In this document: positions 1 to 29,888 of the stretch, one piece after another | How positions within the stretch are numbered: the stretch's first letter is position 1 | Layout of the letters: each line of letters starts with the position of its first letter | Assembly (NCBI GenBank): GCA_023053575.1 | Contig: JAKZAP010000004.1 | Location: forward strand, 7,049,572-7,113,571 | Source: Branchinecta lynchi | Lineage: Eukaryota > Arthropoda > Branchiopoda > Anostraca > Branchinectidae | Reading direction: 5' to 3' | Length of the DNA stretch: 64,000 nucleotides | Translations under genes and position numbers: made by a program | The notes under the pieces: generated by a model | What the model was told of the DNA's origin: nothing | Databases searched by the model: none | The model's input: only the letters and a program-made list of their open reading frames with translations

Positions 1-353
1 AAAGGACCCGTTGCACCTATAATTTCAATGCAACCTGCTTCTCTATTCGCTCCACTAATTCTTAAGCCCGGAGAACCGAATTTCATGCGGTCCATTCTAA
101 CCCACTAATGACAACTCACTGATTGTCACACTTGCCTTGTTTTGCTATTTTCGAGACTATGCTGCTCCCGAAGATTGTTTGCGAGAATTTCCGTCGTCAA
201 TGAAACCGGGTATGTAAGTTTTTCCCCATTTTTGCTAGAAATCAACGGCTCTGGACAAAAGCTTAAAAATCATATTTGACGACGAAAACTTAAAAAAGCC
301 AAAGCTGTAGTTGTTCAAAGCAGAGCTTGGTTTTAAAATATCCAACTGCTTAT
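1..353. repeat. Dispersed repeat, second copy at 53690-53960
   Basis: Shared blocks in the same order as at 53690-53960 include ACCTATAAT, CAACCT, a stretch around CCCGG plus ACTTCAT or ATTTCATGCGG, GGTACATTCTAACCC-type words, TAAGTTTTTCC and a terminal CGG(A/C)AAAGAG or GGACAAAAG. The two copies are diverged. No coding potential was recognised. Confidence 0.45.
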
Positions 354-645
354 AGAAACACTCTTTCAAACAAATTTGGAGCTAAGATTATGTGTTGTCC
401 CCAAATGGCCCATCTATTCCCTCTCCCCTCCTGTCTTCCGTGCGTCGGTCCGAGAGGAATACTGCAATCAGTTTTCTCCATATCCTGCTAATTCTTCTGC
501 CCAATTTTTACGTAGTTTCATTCCATCATTTATTTCTGGTCATATCTTGTAAGTGTATTAGTTATTTGTTTCGTGTCTGTGTATTCGTGAATTTGTATTT
601 CTCTTCTAGCTTTTAGCTATTTGGATTAAACTTGATTGATCGATT
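354..645 (+). repeat. 3' end of CR1/Jockey-like LINE, family A
   Basis: Matches the 3' end of the RT-bearing copy (24520-24831) almost base for base, including ACTCTTTCAAACAAAT, GGAGCTAAGAT, CGTGCGTCGGTCCG and the TTGATTGA-type terminal tail. It is a 5'-truncated insertion, as usual for target-primed retrotransposition. Confidence 0.8.
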
Positions 646-1150
646 GAATTTTTTTTTAGAAAACTGGAATATAAACAGAAAATAGAGCGATGGGTGCTTA
701 AAAAAATGCAGGAAGGCTGCTAAAGTGCTAAGATCTCTGAACGAATGAACAATTTATTATGCGCTGCTCAAGGGTGCTAGTGAGGTAAAAAAAAGAAAGA
801 AATGTTAAAGACTCCTTGAATCTCGGGAGTCCAACGCCCCGGACATACAGACATTTTCGGTCTGGCTTCATCGTCAAGATCCGCTCAACGAAAACTTATA
901 CCTGGAATCCGGAATCTGGAATGTTTTCTAGAAGATCATCGTCATCAGTATGTGAAGATGACGGGAATGAATATATCATATCTTACGCTTTCAAAAAATG
1001 AAAAATAAATATTGAGTTAATGCATAATATCTAAAAAAAATAACTTTGAATGTGTCACTGTGCAAAGAAATATATTCAGTTTATAAATAAAATACATCGA
1101 TTGGCTTAAAGTTATAAATATAACACTTGAACCAGTGCTTATTCTTTCAG

Positions 1151-4100
1151 CTGTGGACTTTCTGGCCCTTGACCATTTCGACGCTGTCGTGATTGCCTGG
1201 CCGCCACACTTTCCTAAAGAAAAACTCGCTGAAGTTTGGCCCTATGCCGAAAATTTGGTTGATGATAATCTAGTTCTGTCTCTTGGAGTTAGTGATGTGG
1301 ACACGCAGACGTTTATCAATTTGTACAACGAAGCCAGAGTGAGTATCTGCAACTTGTCTTACTAAAAAAAAAAAAAAAATCGATTTGGATACTTAATGCT
1401 AAAAACTTGTATCCGTCCTCATTTAGAATATGCTTCACCGGTTTGGTATTCTTGTCTTTCCGCACAGCTCTTTGATAGCCTGGGAAATGTCCAAAAGCGA
1501 GCGATGAGAATCATTCTGGGTGATCATTTCATAGATAGATAGATACTTTAATTTTAGCCGTTAGGCCATACACAAAATCATACATTTTTAAACACTTCGA
1601 GAGAGCGGTTATATAAACTCACATTTAAAACGATTTAAACTCCCACTACCAATAACTATTTACATCTCTTTAACGCTTCTTTGACAAAACCTGTAACTGC
1701 CATTATCGCTGACCGTGAAGATGACTTTAGGATACCAGGAAAGAGCAACCCATCTTCACCAAAAAATCTTACTCTCAAATCCGAGAGCCCCTTGCATCTT
1801 GACAGGAAGTGAGACAGATTTTCCTCTTCCAAACCACATAACGAGCAAGTATAACATGACTTCGGGTTTCGGGAATTTCTTTCAAATAATTTAACCCTAC
1901 TCTTAAGAGGGAGACTATTCGCTCGGATCTGGAACCACAAATGAGGCTCTCATTAAACTTGATGTTCCTAAATTAACTCACCGCAGGAATACTCTTTCGA
2001 AAATTTAAGAGCAAAGACAGTGGTTTGTCCCCAGAGAGGCCGTCTATCCCTCCCCGCCTTCCGTCATCCGTGGGTCGGTCCGAGAGGAACACTGGCAATC
2101 AGTTTTCTTCGTATCCTGCTATTTCTTCTGCCCAATTTTTACATAGTTTCATCCCGTCATTTGTTTCTGGTCATATCTTTTAGGTGTAATAGTTAATTTG
2201 TTTCGTTTTTATTCCTCTTCTACCTTTAAGCTATTTGGTAATAAATCTGATTGATTGATTGCTGATAAAGAAACAAGTCGTGAAGATTAACCAAGTGACT
2301 ATAGGATATAGCTTCCATTCTTTTTGTTCCACCTTTTATGCAGTATTTCATTTTTTTCGTACCATCATTTACTCACTTCCTCCCTCAGTTCCCCCCTCCC
2401 CCCACGCCAAATCTCTCCTGGGGTCCCCCGCCACACACTATTCATCCCCCAAAAATGCATGGGTAAGTTTTAAAGTGATCAAATGTCTCAGAACAGCTTA
2501 GAAGAAACACCGTCTTATGCGAGGTATCGTTTAGAGCGTGTTCCACCCTACCTACCGTAGCTACTACGCATGACGTCCCGAATTGTGGCTTCGGGGCGTC
2601 GAGGCTGGAACACATCTTTCAACATATATTGTGCCATGGGCTAATCGGACCAATTATATAAAAGAGATTCGTAGTTACCAAGGTTACTACACTCCCGAGC
2701 GTGGTAAGTAAATAGTTACTATTAGTTACTATTTCGAGAAGGCTGGAACGGTCAGCGTAGTAACTTTTCACGAGGCGGGAACGGGAATAGTAACTAATAG
2801 TTACTATTGTTAGTAGGGTAGAACACGCTCTTAATATCTTTTCATTCCAGCTGAAGCCCGAAATAGTTCAGATTAACTTGGAAGCTTGCTGTGTTGTCCC
2901 ACCAGAGCTTGCAGCTTTTGCTCGTAGTAAGGACATCCAGCTACTTACGCACAATGATCCGGCAGGTAAGTTGCAATTTTGAGTGCTATATACACAGCGC
3001 TGTAAGTGGCCCAGATATTTTAGTTTTTGTTTGAGAAGGCCAATACAGATCGTGGCCGGAGTCCGAATGGCGTGTTCACTATGCAAATAACTATTGTCGG
3101 CCGTACAATCTAAAAAAAAACACAGGCAAAACGAAGCCTTATTGTCGAAAATATTAACGGGTTAAGAGACAAATTTGTTCCGGCACCGCTCAGTGTGGCA
3201 GGATCATGCTAGCTCACTCCATGCAGAGAGATTGCATCATAGGGTAGAAAGAATTTGTGAATCCCGGCATCTTTGAAACGGCTTAAAAAGCTAACTGAAT
3301 TCTATTCTCCCCGAACGGCCTTCGCAGAATAGTAACATAAGCCGGAAACAGAGCTCAAGCAAGCTTATTCGGTTCTTTAAACCTATTACCATATTTTGGA
3401 TGAGTGCCGGAACACGAAATGGAACCGGTGTTGCCTCTTCCTTGCAGTGTTGCCAGATGGTGCGCATTTGCGCCATTTGGGCGCTTTTTAGAGGCGGCTG
3501 ATCTTTGAATTTTTTAAGTGTGCGCATTGCGCCAAATTTGCGTATTTCCCTAAATTTCGGCGCAAATTGGGCGCATTTTGCTCTTCACATCCCTTAGAAA
3601 ATGAAAACGAGATTGCGATTTGGAATTAATAGTTGGATCCCATATTTTGGATCCCAAAAAGAAGATCTAATTATAAATGTTTCGAAAATTCCGCCTGCGG
3701 CGAGTGCGGCGCTTTTCGTAATATCTCTATTTTGTGGAAGGGAGCGTCATTTGACTGGGCTTTTAAGCCAGTTTTAGGATTGGGATTTCGAAACATTAAA
3801 AGCTAGAATCTGGATGGAAATAATTAAATTTGGCAGGAAAAGCTAACTTTTAAACAAAAATCTCGCCTGCGGCGCTCACTTTCCGTGATCATGGTCAGTA
3901 GACAAGACTACAGTAGCCGCTGCTGCCGGGACGTTGCACCATCCGGTTTCTGGAGCTTCTTAGAGTCTTGGTATTTAATCCAGGATAAATGATAGGACAT
4001 TTAAAAGAAGCAGTTAAATTTTAGCCTATAGAAAAAGGGTTTCGAAACTTTTCGCCTGAGGCGCTCGGTTTAATTTTCTCTTGGGTATAATACATAGAAG

Positions 4101-6338
4101 CTGTTACTGTAATAGTTACTGTAGTCGTGCCCGGCAATATATTCTCCAAGTGAGCTTCGCCGAAGCGCCGCCTTAATAGTTGGCCTATCGTCTTTCGGGT
4201 AATATTTTTGACATATTCGGTAAAAAGTTTGACTCTGCACCTCCCCCCCCCCCCCTCCCAACGAAAATGCACTTGCGACGCTCCTGGCCAGCAAGCACGA
4301 CATCTGGACCCGAGAGTGTATTCCCTAGTAAGCAGTTAGGCTTGTCAAGTTCATGCATATCTGGAACGTGTTTTTTTTTTAGAAAAAATCCTTTTTTGAT
4401 TTTGAGAAAAAATAGTTCTTTTAAATCGCTTGAGAAAAGTCGATTTTTGAATTGTCTCGAGATTTTTTTTTTAATTAGGCTATGTTTACTATTTTTTTCT
4501 CACAAAAGCTGATTATCTGATTAATCATAACTTACACCAAATCAGAATTTCAGAAATGTCTTTTCGTTTTAGTATTATCATAACCGTTTCATGAAAAATC
4601 TACTATATTCAAGAAGAATTGCAGCGCTTTCCGCCAGCTCAGTTTTTTTACCGACTGGTCGACAACATGGGGGGGGGGGGGGCATCCAATTTCGTAAAAA
4701 AAATATTTTAGCGAATTCGCGCGGCGCATTTTTGCTTCTCTTGCTGCGCGATCTTGTGTCAAGCATCTGGCAACACTGCTTCCTTGACAGATGCAGTCTC
4801 TATGGATTGTGCGGCAGATACTCTAATGGTTACAGAATCTAGGGAGGATCAGCTAAGGAAAATCGTGGTAGTGGGGGAAGGCGAATGAAAATCCTTTAGC
4901 CGAGTTTCAGAGCTGTATGCCATGTGCATAAATGGAACTGATGAGCTATTATTCTGACCTTTGAGTAGATAAGCACCGCAGATTATGCTCGTCATTCTGA
5001 CTTCTTTTTTTGTTTACATCAGTTTAGCCGTCAGTAGAAAGTGATAAGATATGAATGCTCGGAGACTCTTTGTTCCGGTTATGTAAATGATTTGTCTAGA
5101 GCATTTGTTTGTTATTTACACCAAGTTCCTTCCCGATCTCTCGAGTCTAAGTGGGTCACGTATTCCCACTCCCCCCCCCCCCCCCCCCCCCAACAGTTGC
5201 CGGATCCGGTCCGGACATGAGAAAGAACATAAGAGACATTTCCTCTCTTCATTAAGTTTCACTGGAATCCGACCACCCATTCCAAAGTTACGCATGACTC
5301 ATTATTCCGGATTCCCCCTCCCTCCACTCCCCACACGATGATCGGATCGATTTTTTCTTTTTTTTGTCAGGTCAGTTTGATCGGGTCCCTGATATGTCTG
5401 CCAAGTTTCGTCGTGAAAATACTCAAAACCACCATCACCGGAATTCCTCCCCCCCCCCCCCCAAAGTCGTGAAAAACTACAATTCAACTACTTGATTGAT
5501 TGACTTCTAATTGTACATAGGGGTATAATGACCTTGATTCGTAAGTGTATTAATCTGCAAGTGTATTATACCTCGATCTTGTATTGACAATCCTACGTTA
5601 TCACTTTTAAGAGATATTTGGAAATAAGTGATTAATTGATTGATTGAAAGAGTCTAGGCTTGTTCCTCCCAACAAGTTTCACTCCGATTCCTCCATTCTA
5701 ACCGTTTCTCAAGATCTCCGGTCTTCCCCTCCAACTCCCCAACAGCTGTCGAATCCTGTCCGGACTTCAAATGAGACTAGTCTATTTATTTATTAAGTTT
5801 CATTCCAATCCGCCCATCCGTTCGAAAGTTACGCACTACTCAACTTTTCGACTTCCCCTCCCTCCCCCCCCCCCAGATGGTCGGATCGTGAAACTGATTA
5901 TGTCCTAGTTAGTTTGGTCGGAACCCTGATATGCCTGCCAAGTTTCATCGTCATAGCACATCTGGAAGTACCCTAAAGCGCAATTGTGGGATAGGCCGGC
6001 AGACGGAATTGCGATCGGTACATGGCACTTGAGCCGGAGGCTCCAAGTGCCATAAGAAAAATACTTATAGGAAAAACCAGAGACCAGTAAAAAGCACTTC
6101 AGCTATCGTAGTAATGACTGGCTATTGATAATTCTCTGCTGAGTTTTTATCTCGGTGTTTATGATATTCGGTTACAGAAATACTGCCAAAATCCCAGCTG
6201 ACTGAAATGGCTGGATCGACGAGCTGCGATTGGCTGAAATCCTGTGAGCCCACTTCGATCGTCCGCTACCAAGCCCTGGTGAAATGCAGAGGGATTCTGA
6301 AAGTTAAAGGTTACGTACTGAAACTAAAGAGGGTTTGA
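1151..6338 (+). CDS. GCLM: Glutamate-cysteine ligase modifier subunit, C-terminal exons (5' partial)
   Basis: Three exons join in phase: 1151-1338, 2851-2965 and 6178-6338 (stop TGA 6336-6338). Together they encode about 155 residues. GCLM binds the catalytic subunit GCLC in the cytosol and improves its kinetics for the first step of glutathione synthesis; it has an aldo-keto-reductase-like fold without known oxidoreductase activity. Recognisable family segments are AVDFLALDHFDAVVIAWPP, LSLGVSDVDT, VQINLEACCVVPPEL, the strongly conserved DIQLLTHNDP, and the C-terminal VRYQALVKCRGILKVKGYVL. The first visible exon begins with two bases of a split codon, so upstream exons exist and must lie left of the window; none was found in 1-1150. 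Donors are GTGAGT and GTAAGT, acceptors TTTCAG, TTCCAG and TTACAG. The gene is convergent with RNF113. Confidence 0.9.
1381..2262 (+). repeat. LINE family A copy interrupted by another LINE fragment
   Basis: 1386-1525 matches 24347-24470 of the RT copy (the IRPxxEYASPVWYS region) and 1943-2262 continues with the family A 3' end and a TGATTGATTGATTG tail. The interval 1526-1942 is foreign (see its own entry). It sits in the GCLM intron after exon 1151-1338. Confidence 0.75.
1526..1942 (-). repeat. LINE family B C-terminal fragment, antisense, nested in LINE A
   Basis: On the minus strand 1940-1656 is open for 94 codons and ends a reverse-transcriptase-type polyprotein tail. It carries a CxxC...HxxxxC zinc-like motif (CYTCSLCGLEEENLSHFLSRC without break, 21 residues from C to C) typical of non-LTR element C termini. 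The 3' tail is a TATC/GATA microsatellite at 1532-1545. The fragment lies between two parts of a family A copy, so it inserted later. Confidence 0.65.
2534..2830. mobile_element. MITE with TTA target duplication (PIF/Harbinger-like), copy 1
   Basis: Terminal inverted repeats GAGCGTGTTCCACCCTAC and GTAGGGTAGAACACGCTC flank 297 bp, and both sides carry TTA (2531-2533 and 2831-2833). A 3-bp TWA duplication is the hallmark of PIF/Harbinger elements. The interior carries repeats of AGTTACTA and its complement. No ORF. The right end is only 20 bp from the GCLM acceptor at 2850/2851. Confidence 0.7.
3087..5139. other. GCLM intron, repeat-rich, no gene recognised
   Basis: Contains short repeats built on CGCCTGCGGCG or CGCCTGAGGCGC next to TTTCGAAA (3687, 3866, 4048) and a segment 3460-3570 where TGCGCC/GGCGCA alternate. 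From 4365 to about 4700 a T/A-rich stretch ends CCGACTGGTCGACAACATGGGG with a G-run, resembling the right part of the hAT-like MITE seen at 15394 and 30511. Open frames here are short and overlap one another. Confidence 0.4.
5140..6056 (-). repeat. Poly(C/G)-rich ~430-bp repeat element, reverse orientation
   Basis: Reverse complement of the family arrayed at 10908-13290. The anchor reads TGCCAAGTTTCGTCGTG at 5400 and TGCCAAGTTTCATCGTC at 5937. A C-run sits at 5168-5191, 5449-5462 and 5866-5874, at the same place in each unit. The outer end (6026-6056) is a hairpin with arms ATGGCACTTGAGCC and GGCTCCAAGTGCCAT. A LINE A 3' tail (5486-5645) interrupts it. It lies in the last GCLM intron, ending about 120 bp before the last exon. 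Confidence 0.65.
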
Positions 6339-6787
6339 TCCACATTCCAAAATGTCCAGTCCGGTGCCTATAGACCTGTTTTATGCATTTTCTTCAATTC
6401 TTACAAAGTATATTATTCACATGTTAAAATTTGTCTCGTTCAACCCAGCGAATTTAAAGCTACGTACATACGCAGTCCGATACATGCGAAAATCCACATG
6501 CGAAATTCACCTCACTATCGGAAAACGTGAATGCGATGGGTCGAAATTTTGGAGCGAAGGAGAAAATTCGCAGTCGACTGCGAAAATTGGACTGTGTGTG
6601 CATGTACTTTAAGGGCGGATCAAGAAAATTAGCCATATTCCGTGTTCAGCGCTTCCAAGTGGACTAGTTTCTGTTATTCCCCCTATGCCTCACTATCACA
6701 CTTGCCACAGAGATAGTAAAATAGTTCCACAGGTCGATGCGTAGAAAATCTGCAATCTGGTTCTCGGGTAATGGAGGTTTTGCAGAT

Positions 6788-7117
6788 GGTAGCGTTCCAG
6801 TTTGCCATTCAAAGTTATGATGAAAAGAGGGAAGGGCGATAGCCGTATTGTGATAATTATAACGCTCTTTGGAACGAAAATAATAACAACACGTACATAC
6901 GTCATCACGCTTACAGGAGTTCCTGCAGAACCGATAATAATTATCCCTTATGATGCTCGGGACAGTCATAAGTAAATTGTAACGACCGTAACAGTCGTGG
7001 AATGAAAATAATCAGAGGGAGGAACCAATTTACTTATTACGGCGGTCTCTGGAACGGCAATAATAACAAGAATAGTAACGATCGTAACTAATAATAAGTC
7101 GCTGGAACGCTACCATG
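6788..7117. mobile_element. Foldback/MITE with GGTAGCGTTCCAG termini
   Basis: ATGGTAGCGTTCCAG at the left is matched by CTGGAACGCTACCAT at the right, a perfect 15-bp terminal inverted repeat around 330 bp. The interior repeats GGAACG plus AATAATAACAA. There is no ORF of note. It lies between the convergent ends of GCLM and RNF113. Confidence 0.55.
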
Positions 7118-8299
7118 TCTCAGTAGTAGAACGTGAAAGTTACCCACCACGTCATGGGTCCAACTTTTGACAGTGTCTACGGGAGAGCTGAATATGAGCA
7201 AGAAGAAATAAGCCAATAGAACCTCCGTTTTGGTCCCATGCAGCGACTATGGATACCCCGACAAAACTGAGCTGAGCTAGAGGGATTTGCTGAGCTATGA
7301 GTTGCTGCCTGTCTACTTCCCTCTTCGCCGTTGCGCATATCAGAGGACTTGGTGCACGAGGCGCGCTGATCTGTTCTGCAGCGCGTCCAAACAACCAATG
7401 GGTTTTTACTTTGGAAGTTTCTTCTTCAGGGCTGTACTGCGATATCGCTGTTTGTAGAGACAAGGCATTGTCATGTTCCGCCTAGCTCCTGCCCTCCGCT
7501 CGTTTGCATCGGGCTGGGTACAGGGATTTATTCGACTCTGCATGGTCGTATTACAGATAGGGAGACGGAGGTTCTGGTGCTTATTGTTCTTCATATAAGA
7601 CAGTGGGGGACTAATAGACATTTAGTCCACTTGGAGAGCCCTTAGAGCGTCTGCTCTCTTTGTTGGATTTCAGCAGTGTATCGTGACTCTGAGCCCTTTG
7701 GAAAATATCGTGCACCAGTTACTGTGGTATGTTCTTCTGTTTTGTATGTTATTCACACGTTAAAAAGGTTATTTTGTTGCAATACTCTCTGGTAGCCACG
7801 GTTGTGTTCCAACCTCCCACAATAGGTGTGGAGATACATGAGGTTTTTCCGTCCAGATTTTTTCACCATCATCAGTAAATATTTCGTCAGCCCAAGCTGA
7901 CTGGGAATCATATAGAAGTATGGCTCCACGCAGACATACGCTGCAAATTTCCCGACAAGATATTTCCTGATTTCCCGACAAAGCTTTAGTCGGTACCAGA
8001 AACGGAACGAGAAGTTTTTTTTCATCAAGCTGAACAAATCTCAGCTCTTCCGGAAGGAATTGGTGATGGTGCCGAAAATCCTGGCAGGAACTCTTGTCCG
8101 CGAGCATCCGACCCTGGTCGTCTGTCCGTATCTTTACCAAGCGTGTTCCGGGGCTTGAAAGGTCGTTTTCAGAATATGTGCGAGAAACTCGAATTTTGGA
8201 AAACTGAAAAGCGGAGGAGACCTTCTGTAAAGAACTCAGGATTCCCAGACTCCATCAGCTCCATGACGTCGCAGAAGAGGATCGAACATGGGGTCGCTG

Positions 8300-8445
8300 T
8301 CACTACCTCACACGTCAGTTGGCCCACATCAAAAGTGCGACTGTTCGTCCACACGTCAGTTTAGCCAAACTTTAGTTTCTCCACACCTTAGTTCGTCCAC
8401 CCTCAGTTGAACCACCAACAGTTCATCTACACGTCAGTTTTCCAG
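8300..8445. repeat. Degenerate ~17-bp minisatellite (GTCCACACGTCAGTTT type)
   Basis: Words such as CCACACGTCAGTT, CCACACCTTAGTT, CCACCCTCAGTT and CTACACGTCAGTT recur every 16-18 bp. Related short-period arrays occur at 14597-14770 and 15860-16160. Confidence 0.6.
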
Positions 8446-8455
8446 CAAAATCCGT

Positions 8456-8655
8456 CACTACGCTTACAGATACGCCCCTCATAAAATTCCTCTCTGATTA
8501 GTTCTTTTTTGGCCTCTAGGTGCGCTATCGTAAAAAAAAACAATGACACGTCACTTCTTTGTGTACGATTATCCAGGTTTGTTTTGCTATTTTCAATTCT
8601 CTTAGGCCTAACCATGTTTAAAACTGTTTAAATGCCTCTTCCCCTCTTTTTGCTT
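8456..8655 (+). repeat. Dispersed repeat, near-identical copy at 60104-60284
   Basis: Long shared words with 60104-60284 include ATACGCCCCTCATAAAATTC, TATCCAGGTTTGTTTTGCTA and CTTAGGCCTAACCATGTTTA; the two copies differ at only scattered positions over about 185 bp. High identity at 51 kb distance suggests recent spread. No terminal inverted repeat or tail was recognised. Confidence 0.7.
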
Positions 8656-9830
8656 TACCCAACTCTGTTCTGTCAAGCGTCATCAAGTTTGTCATTCTGT
8701 CTTCGGACTTCAGTGCTGAGTGCTGGCTGTCTTTTCCACTAGGCTAATGCGCGACACGATATGAAGCGAAAGCCTAATCGCTCATTCATCCGTCAGGTAA
8801 CTTATCCCCAGATCTCACATGTGATAGTGTTTGTTCCTCTAGCGTCTGGCGGCAATTCGTCATCGGATTTTATGAAGGTCGTACTGCTTCGCAAAGCACT
8901 TACATTTTCCCTATGCATGAGCTAAGAGTAAACGCGAGATGGCGGCCACTGACGAGTGGACAAACTGTCGGAGAATCTTGGCGTAGTTGCGGATTTTTCA
9001 GGAAAAATGATGCATTTGTGAACTGACGGGTAGTCGAACTAATAGGACACCCGAACACCAAATCTACTAAGCCGTAATAAACGACATTCAAATTGCATTA
9101 GAACAGGGCTCCTGTCTCAAGGAACAAGAAGAAGCAAACAATTAGCCCTTGGATAACATAAATAATTCGCCCCTTCAGAAGAGAAACCTACCTGTGGAAT
9201 ATTGCCCTAGTAAACAGAAGGACCGAAACGGACCGACACCGATGTTGGACCCAGGTTCTACACATGGATTGGATTGAGACGAACTGATAACCGTTTATTT
9301 TGTGGAGTTCCACGAAGAATGACGAATGTTTTTTTTTTTTTTTGCTTGCGGTCCGTGAGAACTATCTTTTGGCTTGACTGGCCGCTTGCAACAAAGACAG
9401 CGCAACATTGCTGCCACGGCCTAAATGTGCTATACCCTTATCATCTCTGCCACACCTAGGCACAAGATTAAGGACTCTTCCCTTTTCCCTTCCCAATGTG
9501 TTTTCTCCTAGAAGTAAAACTATCCGCCCTGCCTTTAGTTATAATTAACTGTGATGACGAAGCCAAGAGCACTGGCAGCAGAGGTAAAGTGGTGTACACC
9601 GGCGAGGGAGGGCGAAAAACCTGCTTCGCGCGACATCGCAAGACAACTTCTTTTCGTCGTCGCTGTCTCTACAAGAGACAGCTAGCTCAACAAAGCCTAG
9701 CGAGGCTTTTACAACACCGTATCTCTGGATGATTAATGCGAAACCTTGGATTCGTAACTATACCTCTACCTAGAGTAAGATATACAAAATAGTTGCATTC
9801 TTAGAAAAAGTTTAAAAGAACAAAAATAAG

Positions 9831-28706
<18,876 letters not shown>

Positions 28707-29888
28707 TGTGTTATGACAGATTTTGTTTGCAAGACCCAAGATTTCGTTTTCAACGCTTTACCATCAATTTAAAAGCTTAGCGCCAGGTATTTCTTTTGTT
28801 AAAGAGGCATCTAGCGACGAACAACGAACAAGTTTTGTTACGAACAACAAGTTTCGTTTTCTGCTCCCTAGATGACATGAGTTAATATTTGATGGTGCAA
28901 AACGGATACGTCTGCTGAATTTTATTGGAGCTATATTTCGGCACTTCTTGGCAAGGGTCCTCCTCAGGCTCAAAACCGCCCAAGTTGGAAAAACGAACTT
29001 GTGGGAAAAACCACATGGGCCGAAATATAGCTCAAATAAAATTCAGCTGACGTATCCGTTTTGTACCGTCAAATATGATTCGCAGTCAGCTTGGGCTGAA
29101 GAAATATTTATCGTCCAAGACATTGGTTAATCCTGATCCTCGTTTTTGTTGCATGCTGCAGGTCCAGTTCTCGGCCGATTCCGGGCTGATTCTTTCTACA
29201 TCCGTTTCTGCACTGCAGCGCTTCCAAGGAAGACGGCAGCGCTTCTCTAGAATCACGGACTTGCTCACCGACCAAGTTCGTGCTTCCCTGCAAGATGCTG
29301 CAGCGCTGCCGCTTCAACCAAGAAGAAAGTGAATTCAAAAACGTATATTGTGCAAAAGCAAAGAAGCGATGCTGCAGCGCTATTGCAACAAAAATGAGGC
29401 TCTGTTAATAACTCAAATTGTCATGTTTTCACTCTCCTCATGACCTGTCAGACTTCGCCGTCAGTTTTGTGAGCAACTTGTCGGTCGACGACAACAAAAA
29501 ATTCCAGAATAATATATTAATTTAAACCCAAAAATTTAGTTCCAAACAATTTAGTTCCTTCACGAATCACGACCAGATCACGACTCATGTTACGAGACGG
29601 GGGAGGCAAAAATTTGTCAAGACCTGAGTCCCTACCTACCACCCAACTTTAATTTGGTATGCAAAAATTTTCCAAAAGACCATTTAATTTTAATCTGGAC
29701 TTTGACTTTTTACTTTGACCAACCGATCAACTTCAGTTGATTTGTGTTGAAAGAAATTATTTTTTAGCTGTACTTGCCTGCTCTTGTAGCTCGTACTTTT
29801 TCCGCTTTTCTTTTACTGTGCCGCCAACTTCGAGCGAGAAATTCAAAAGCTTCAGCAGTCAGCCAGCACGTGGTCAGCAATCCCTATC
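28707..29888. promoter_or_regulatory. Divergent intergenic region between RNF113 (-) and OTU-Tudor gene (+)
   Basis: The two start codons are 1,182 bp apart and point away from each other, so both promoters must lie here unless non-coding first exons exist. A foldback repeat fills 28868-29115. The part nearest the OTU-Tudor start (29150-29380) is richer in GC and repeats the word CTGCAGCGC or near variants. No TATA box was identified at a convincing position. The assignment rests on geometry only. Confidence 0.45.
28868..29115. mobile_element. Foldback element carrying the CTTGGCAAG / CCGAAATATAG word, in the divergent promoter region
   Basis: Left arm AAACGGATACGTCTGCTGAA...GAGCTATATTTCGG; right arm CCGAAATATAGCTC...TTCAGCTGACGTATCCGTTT, complementary over about 55 bp each with few mismatches, spacer about 85 bp. 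The right side continues AATATGATTCGCAGTCAGCT, a word also found at 7890 and 47370. Related pieces: 45262-45475, 47364-47460, 59370-59420. Confidence 0.7.

Larger units (their letters stand above)
7118..9830. other. Intergenic region between convergent GCLM and RNF113
   Basis: No gene was recognised. It holds a dispersed repeat at 7860-7960 (GTCAGCCCAAGCTGACTG, also at 29080 and 47364), a 17-bp-period minisatellite at 8300-8445, and a dispersed repeat at 8456-8655. The stretch 8656-9830 shows nothing recognisable. An AATAAA on the minus strand near 9293 is a possible poly(A) signal for RNF113, but it is 540 bp past the stop. Confidence 0.4.

Noticed and set aside
816..1001. Open frame upstream of the first visible GCLM exon as a possible earlier exon
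   Set aside because: It lacks similarity to the GCLM segment expected before AVDFLALDHF and has no donor in the required phase.
2534..2850. The TTA-type MITE as an introner that created the intron
   Set aside because: The intron is 1.5 kb and extends well beyond the element, and the element ends 20 bp short of the acceptor, so it inserted into an existing intron.
7152..7621. Overlapping open frames on both strands between GCLM and RNF113
   Set aside because: They oppose each other, show no conserved motif, no splice context and no family resemblance.
9496..9732. Plus-strand 78-codon frame downstream of RNF113
   Set aside because: No recognisable domain; lies antisense in the probable 3' flank of RNF113.
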